A stretch of DNA of 64,000 nucleotides from Desulfitobacterium sp050251735 (GTDB taxonomy: Bacteria > Bacillota > Desulfitobacteriia > Desulfitobacteriales > Desulfitobacteriaceae): the NCBI GenBank assembly GCA_050251735.1, contig JBFWMF010000001.1, forward strand, positions 124,001-188,000, given 5' to 3'. A model generated the notes under the pieces. It saw only the letters and a list, made by a program, of their open reading frames with translations. It ran no database searches and was not told where the DNA came from. Positions 60,685 through 64,000 of this stretch are shown one piece after another. How positions within the stretch are numbered: position 1 is the stretch's first letter; every line of letters begins with the position of its first letter. A program made the position numbers and the translations under genes.

Positions 60685-61701
60685 TTAGATCCGGCGGTAT
60701 TTCTTTAAGAGGATAGTATTAAGAACCATAAAAAGCACCGAGCAGGCGAGGATAACCCCTAAATCCCAGGCGATTGCCATAAAACCACTTCCTCTGATCA
60801 TCACTTCAGTCAAGGCATCGGCAATATAATACAAGGGCATAACCATACCCACAGCCTCGATCCCGGGGGGGAGGTCGAACAGACCGGAGAAAAAGATCTG
60901 GGGAACAATAATTAAAGGAATGAATTGAATCATTTGAAACTCGTTATTGGCTAAGGTGGAGGCTAAAATCCCCAGGGTAAGGGCGATGATAGCGGACAGT
61001 AAGGTGATGAGAAGTATCAGGGCAAAGGAACCAATCATCATGACTTTTAACACATATACGCAATACCAAGAAATCAGGAAAGACTGCAAAACTGTAAACA
61101 CACCGAAGCCCAGCACATAGCCGACCACGATCTCCCAGCGTCGAACCGGGGTAGAGAGCAGTTTCTCTAGGGTTCCTGAGGTTCTCTCCTGGAGAAAGGA
61201 AATCCCCGAGACCAGAAAAACAAAGAAGAAAATAATGAAGCCGATGAGGGTCGCTCCGAAATTATCGAAGGTGGGCAAATCCTCTTTGCCATAGATATAT
61301 TTGACATCAGACTTCAGGTCAGCCCTAGAATAAAGGGTATTGACCTTGGCTTGTTCCATAGCCGCTAGAGCTGCCTTGGCCTTGCTCGGGTTGCTACCAT
61401 CGACTTCAATAGAGGACTTGCCGTTATTGATGCTAATGGTGGCGATAACTTCTCCCTGCTCTAAAGCCAAGCGAGCAGTATTTTCGTCATAGCGTAAAGC
61501 CTTTACATTAAAGTCCTCGAGCCGATTAATGAAGCCAACCGGGGCATTGACGACGGCGACTTTTATATTAGGAACTGAATCGGCAAGGATGAAGTAAACC
61601 AGAGTCAGCAGAAAAATCGGAGCAACCAGCATGAGAGCTAGGGTGCGTCGGTCATGTCGCAACTGGTTTAAGATCCGCAGGGTCATAGCTCTAACTCTCA
61701 T
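60685..61701 (-). CDS. ABC-2 type transporter permease
   Basis: Permease of 338 residues with one N-terminal helix (LALMLVAPIFLLTLVYFIL), a long extracytoplasmic domain (about residues 45-150) and five further helices (TLIGFIIFFFVFLVSGISFL, and four up to the end), the YhfK/YbhS-like layout of ABC-2 exporters. Motif ERTSGTLEKLLSTPVRRWEIVVGY near residue 172 is typical. It overlaps the ATPase gene by 11 nt and is 152 nt from the adaptor gene. Reading frame intact. Confidence 0.9.
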   Translation of the reverse strand: MRVRAMTLRILNQLRHDRRTLALMLVAPIFLLTLVYFILADSVPNIKVAVVNAPVGFINRLEDFNVKALRYDENTARLALEQGEVIATISINNGKSSIEVDGSNPSKAKAALAAMEQAKVNTLYSRADLKSDVKYIYGKEDLPTFDNFGATLIGFIIFFFVFLVSGISFLQERTSGTLEKLLSTPVRRWEIVVGYVLGFGVFTVLQSFLISWYCVYVLKVMMIGSFALILLITLLSAIIALTLGILASTLANNEFQMIQFIPLIIVPQIFFSGLFDLPPGIEAVGMVMPLYYIADALTEVMIRGSGFMAIAWDLGVILACSVLFMVLNTILLKKYRRI

Positions 61702-62311
61702 TGGCTTGCCCTCCGTAATAGATGAAAGCTTCCTCGAGACTATTTACGCCGATCTGCGCCTGCAGTTCGTGGGAGGTCCCTTTGGCAATAAACCGGCCAT
61801 CCCTCATCATGGCTAGGTTATGACACTTGTCGGCTTCATCCATGACATGAGTTGTCACCAGGATGGTGGTACCCTGTTCGGCTAATTTGTTTAATTCTTG
61901 CCAGATGTTTTTGCGTAAGAGGGGGTCAATGCCGACCGTTGGTTCATCCAAAACCAATACGGGAGGGCTATGCAAGATGGCCATGGCTAAGGAAAGCCGT
62001 CGCTTCATCCCACCGGAAAAGGCCTGGACAGGTTTATGGAGATCGGCGGAGAGATTGACTAAGTCCATAACTTCCGCCGACTTTTTCTTAATGTCAGCTT
62101 TACTCATGCCGTAAATTGCTCCGAAAAAATGCAGGTTTTCCGCAGCGGTCAGAGAAGTATATAAAGCATCGGACTGAGCCATATAGCCAATTTTCGCCAT
62201 TAAGCTCAGCTTTGGCATCGCTTCATTGAGGACATAGGCTTCACCGGAGGTCGCTTCAAGAATGCCGGCGATTATCTTCACAGCTGTTGTTTTCCCACGA
62301 CTTCCAAGATG
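61691..62311 (-). pseudogene. ABC exporter ATPase lacking its N-terminus
   Basis: The frame encodes the C-terminal ~200 residues of an ABC ATPase (YbhF/CcmA-like): Q-loop GYMAQSDALYTSLTAAENLHF, signature FSGGMKRRLSLAMA, Walker B VLVLDEPTVGIDPLLRK and the H-loop LVTTHVMDEADKC. Upstream, only LGSRGKTTAVKIIAG remains of the P-loop before an in-frame stop at 62312-62314, so the first ~35 residues and the normal start are gone; the GTG at 62281 is the first available start. The canonical GPNGAGKTT is reduced to GKTT, so ATP binding should fail. Its neighbours, permease and adaptor, are intact. Confidence 0.85.
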
Positions 62312-62655
62312 TCAAAATGCCCTATGCTGTAGTAGTAAAAGTATTTGAATACTTTCTTGCGAATGCAGCATTGATGAAAACAGTCTTAGGTACCAAAGGG
62401 AATATAGCCTTGCAAAACAAAATGAAGAAAATAATGTGGAGCGCTCTGTTTGAGAAGAATTACTCCCCATTAATTAAGAAAGAGAATCTAGTGGTGCCCT
62501 TTGAATATTTTGCCTCCTATATCGCTGCCGCCCATTTTGGGGTTATTCAGCAATGGCTGGAAAACGGGTGCCGGGAAACGCCTGAGGAGATGGCCCGCAT
62601 CCTGACAAATCTAACTTTCCGCGGTCCTCTCTTTGCCGCTGGAATATTCCATTAA
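62287..62655 (+). pseudogene. TetR-family regulator lacking its DNA-binding domain
   Basis: The 122-codon frame has only the C-terminal half of a Firmicute-type TetR regulator: PYAVVVKVFEYFLANAALMKTVLGTKGN, FEYFASYIAAAHFGVIQQWLENG and PEEMARILTNLTF. The usual N-terminal helix-turn-helix (about 50 residues) is absent; the sequence before codon ~12 is the antisense of the ABC ATPase remnant. There is no ATG with a ribosome-binding site at a suitable place. It is divergent from the exporter operon, the normal layout for a regulator and its target, and the two truncations meet at about 62290-62315. Confidence 0.8.
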
Positions 62656-62739
62656 TCGAGGAGTCTCAGGTGGGTTCCTATTCTTTTTTAGGCCTTTTCA
62701 GTTGCGTGGATTGCATCATGAATAAGAAGTACCCTTAAA

Positions 62740-62768
62740 TTGTTTTTTTGAAGTCCACTAGCTATAAT
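62740..62768 (+). promoter_or_regulatory. candidate promoter of yicC/remA
   Basis: TTGTTT (62740-62745) and TATAAT (62763-62768) with a 17-bp spacer, 31 nt upstream of the ATG at 62800. Confidence 0.55.
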
Positions 62769-62799
62769 GGAATAAAAGGTTAGAGAAAGTAGGCTTGAT

Positions 62800-63681
62800 A
62801 TGGCAAATAGCATGACAGGATTTGGTCGAGGGGAAGCCTCCGGCTACGGCTATCAGTTCACCATCGAATTAAAAGCGGTCAATCATCGATTCTTTGAAAC
62901 GGCAGTGCGGATGCCTCGCCATCTGAATAGCTTAGAAGATAGGATACGGAAAATCCTGCAGGGAAAGATCAACCGAGGACGCCTTGATGTCTTTGTTAAT
63001 GTTAAGGAAACCGAAGAAAAAAAGAGATTGGCGAAGGTTGACAAAGATTTAGCCCTATCGTATGATAAAACCTTGAAGGAACTAGCTACAGCTCTAAATA
63101 CGACCTATGAGACAGATATTTATCGCTTAGCGGCTTTGCCGGAGGTCTTTTCAGTGGAGGATGCGGAGATTGATCTAGAATTGATCTGGGAGCCTTTAAG
63201 CCTTGCTGTCTCTGAAGCCTTAGCTGGATTTATCGCCATGCGGCAGGTGGAGGGCGGGCGCTTAGCTGAAGACCTTTTAGAGCGCTTACATACTATCAAG
63301 AGTGCCAAAGATGAGATAGCCGGATATACCGATAGTATCGTGGCAGATTACCAAACCCGCTTACAGGAAAGGATTGAGGTTCTTCTGGGAGATAAGGCTA
63401 TTCTTGATGAAGCTCGCCTGGCTAACGAAGTGGCTTTTTTTGCAGATCGGGCCTCGATTACGGAAGAATTGGTTCGCTTACAAAGTCATATGGACCAATG
63501 CCAAGAAGCTCTTAATAGCTCTGAACCCGTCGGACGCAAGCTTGATTTTCTGGTTCAAGAGATGAATCGGGAGATTAACACCATTGGCTCGAAGGCTAAT
63601 AATATCAGTATTACACAGCATGTTGTTCAGATGAAAAGCGAATTAGAGAAGATCAGAGAACAGGTTCAGAATCTAGAATAA
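62800..63681 (+). CDS. yicC: YicC/YloC-family endoribonuclease
   Basis: A 293-residue protein of the YicC/YloC family; members have RNase activity that targets regulatory RNAs in other species (known). The N-terminal part MANSMTGFGRGEASGYGYQFTIELKAVNHRFFE and GRLDVFVNV are typical; the C-terminal DUF1732-type region is KLDFLVQEMNREINTIGSKANNISITQHVVQMKSELEKIREQVQN. ATG with a weak site. It precedes remA by 15 nt, then gmk, the common Firmicute order. Confidence 0.93.
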   Translation: MANSMTGFGRGEASGYGYQFTIELKAVNHRFFETAVRMPRHLNSLEDRIRKILQGKINRGRLDVFVNVKETEEKKRLAKVDKDLALSYDKTLKELATALNTTYETDIYRLAALPEVFSVEDAEIDLELIWEPLSLAVSEALAGFIAMRQVEGGRLAEDLLERLHTIKSAKDEIAGYTDSIVADYQTRLQERIEVLLGDKAILDEARLANEVAFFADRASITEELVRLQSHMDQCQEALNSSEPVGRKLDFLVQEMNREINTIGSKANNISITQHVVQMKSELEKIREQVQNLE

Positions 63682-63696
63682 TTGGAGGGTAAAGTT

Positions 63697-63972
63697 TTGG
63701 ACATTAAATTGATTAATATTGGGTTTGGCAATATTGTGTCAGCTAATCGTATCATCTCCATTGTCAGCCCGGAGTCCGCTCCGATTAAGCGGATTATCCA
63801 GGAAGCGCGAGACGCAGGGATGCTGATTGATGCCACCTATGGCCGCAGAACACGAGCTGTTATTATCTGCGATAGTCATCATGTCATTCTGTCCGCTGTT
63901 CAACCAGAAACTGTAGCCCATCGCTTATCGGCAAAAGAAGCTAACAACACTACAGAAGACCCAGCGGATTAA
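63697..63972 (+). CDS. remA: extracellular matrix regulator RemA (DUF370)
   Basis: Small DNA-binding regulator that activates matrix genes in B. subtilis. Start TTG 63697 with GGAGGG seven nt upstream; the TTG at 63682 overlaps the stop of yicC. 91 residues with the family core KLINIGFGNIVSANRIISIVSPESAPIKRIIQEARD and GMLIDATYGRRTRAVIICDSHHVILSAVQPETVA. In B. subtilis it lies between yloC and gmk, as here. Confidence 0.92.
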   Translation: MDIKLINIGFGNIVSANRIISIVSPESAPIKRIIQEARDAGMLIDATYGRRTRAVIICDSHHVILSAVQPETVAHRLSAKEANNTTEDPAD

Positions 63973-63981
63973 GGGGGAGAC

Positions 63982-64000
63982 ATGGTGGAACAGAATCATG
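63982..64000 (+). CDS. gmk: start of guanylate kinase gene, cut by window end
   Basis: AGGGGGAG is followed by ATG at 63982, with six codons (MVEQNH) visible before the window ends. Guanylate kinase usually follows remA in this cluster; the identity is from position only. Confidence 0.5.

Overview
The window is a 64 kb chromosomal segment of an endospore-forming, anaerobic Firmicute, most likely Desulfitobacterium or a close relative in the Peptococcaceae (inference). The evidence is the dcw-spoIIG-ylm gene order with pro-sigma-E, its processing protease and sigma-G; meso-DAP-type MurE together with DapF; multihaem c-type and b-type cytochromes; MenA; and Firmicute RNA control elements (T-box, tandem glycine riboswitch, PyrR attenuators). 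Gene density is high and almost everything is on the + strand. I see no rRNA, tRNA, CRISPR array, intact transposase or prophage.

Region by region. 1-13.8 kb is a dcw cluster: murE (cut by the window edge), murF, mraY, murD, ftsW, a 946-bp non-coding insert full of inverted repeats, murG, an unrecognised gene in the usual place of murC, murB, murA, ftsQ/divIB, sbp and ftsZ. 14-16.9 kb is the sporulation cluster spoIIGA-sigE-sigG-ylmC/ymxH. 17-24.4 kb is the ylm division cluster (pgeF/ylmD, yggS/ylmE, sepF, yggT/ylmG, ylmH, divIVA), with a response regulator, a histidine kinase and an HlyD-like protein placed between ylmD and ylmE, and an unrecognised gene after divIVA. 24.4-27.5 kb is ileS under an isoleucine T-box. 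A soluble chemoreceptor with a sugar-diacid-type sensor domain follows.

28.7-33.3 kb is the glycine cleavage operon gcvT-gcvH-gcvPA-gcvPB behind a tandem glycine riboswitch; a lone pduL-type phosphotransacylase follows. 34-37 kb has an HI0933-family flavoprotein, a protein with C39-like cysteine-peptidase motifs, and menA. 37.6-40.2 kb has a DUF5665 protein, a YteA-like zinc-finger protein, lspA and an RluA-family pseudouridine synthase. 40.3-51.3 kb is the complete de novo pyrimidine operon pyrR-pyrB-pyrC-carA-carB-pyrK-pyrD-pyrF-pyrE, with PyrR-type attenuators before pyrR and before pyrB. 51.5-53 kb is a five-haem cytochrome c, a cytochrome b and a 36-residue membrane peptide.

53-64 kb has rqcH (minus strand), a Ca2+-type P-type ATPase, a small membrane protein, dapF, a minus-strand exporter operon (adaptor, permease, ATPase), and yicC/yloC-remA-gmk (gmk is cut by the end). 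The exporter ATPase lacks its N-terminus, and directly abuts a divergent TetR-family regulator that lacks its DNA-binding domain. This looks like one deletion that removed both gene starts and their shared promoter region.

The strongest candidates for something undescribed are the structured non-coding insert between ftsW and murG, the unknown gene in the murC slot, the tiny membrane peptide of the cytochrome operon, and the TetR/ABC deletion scar. None of these is proven to be a new system.
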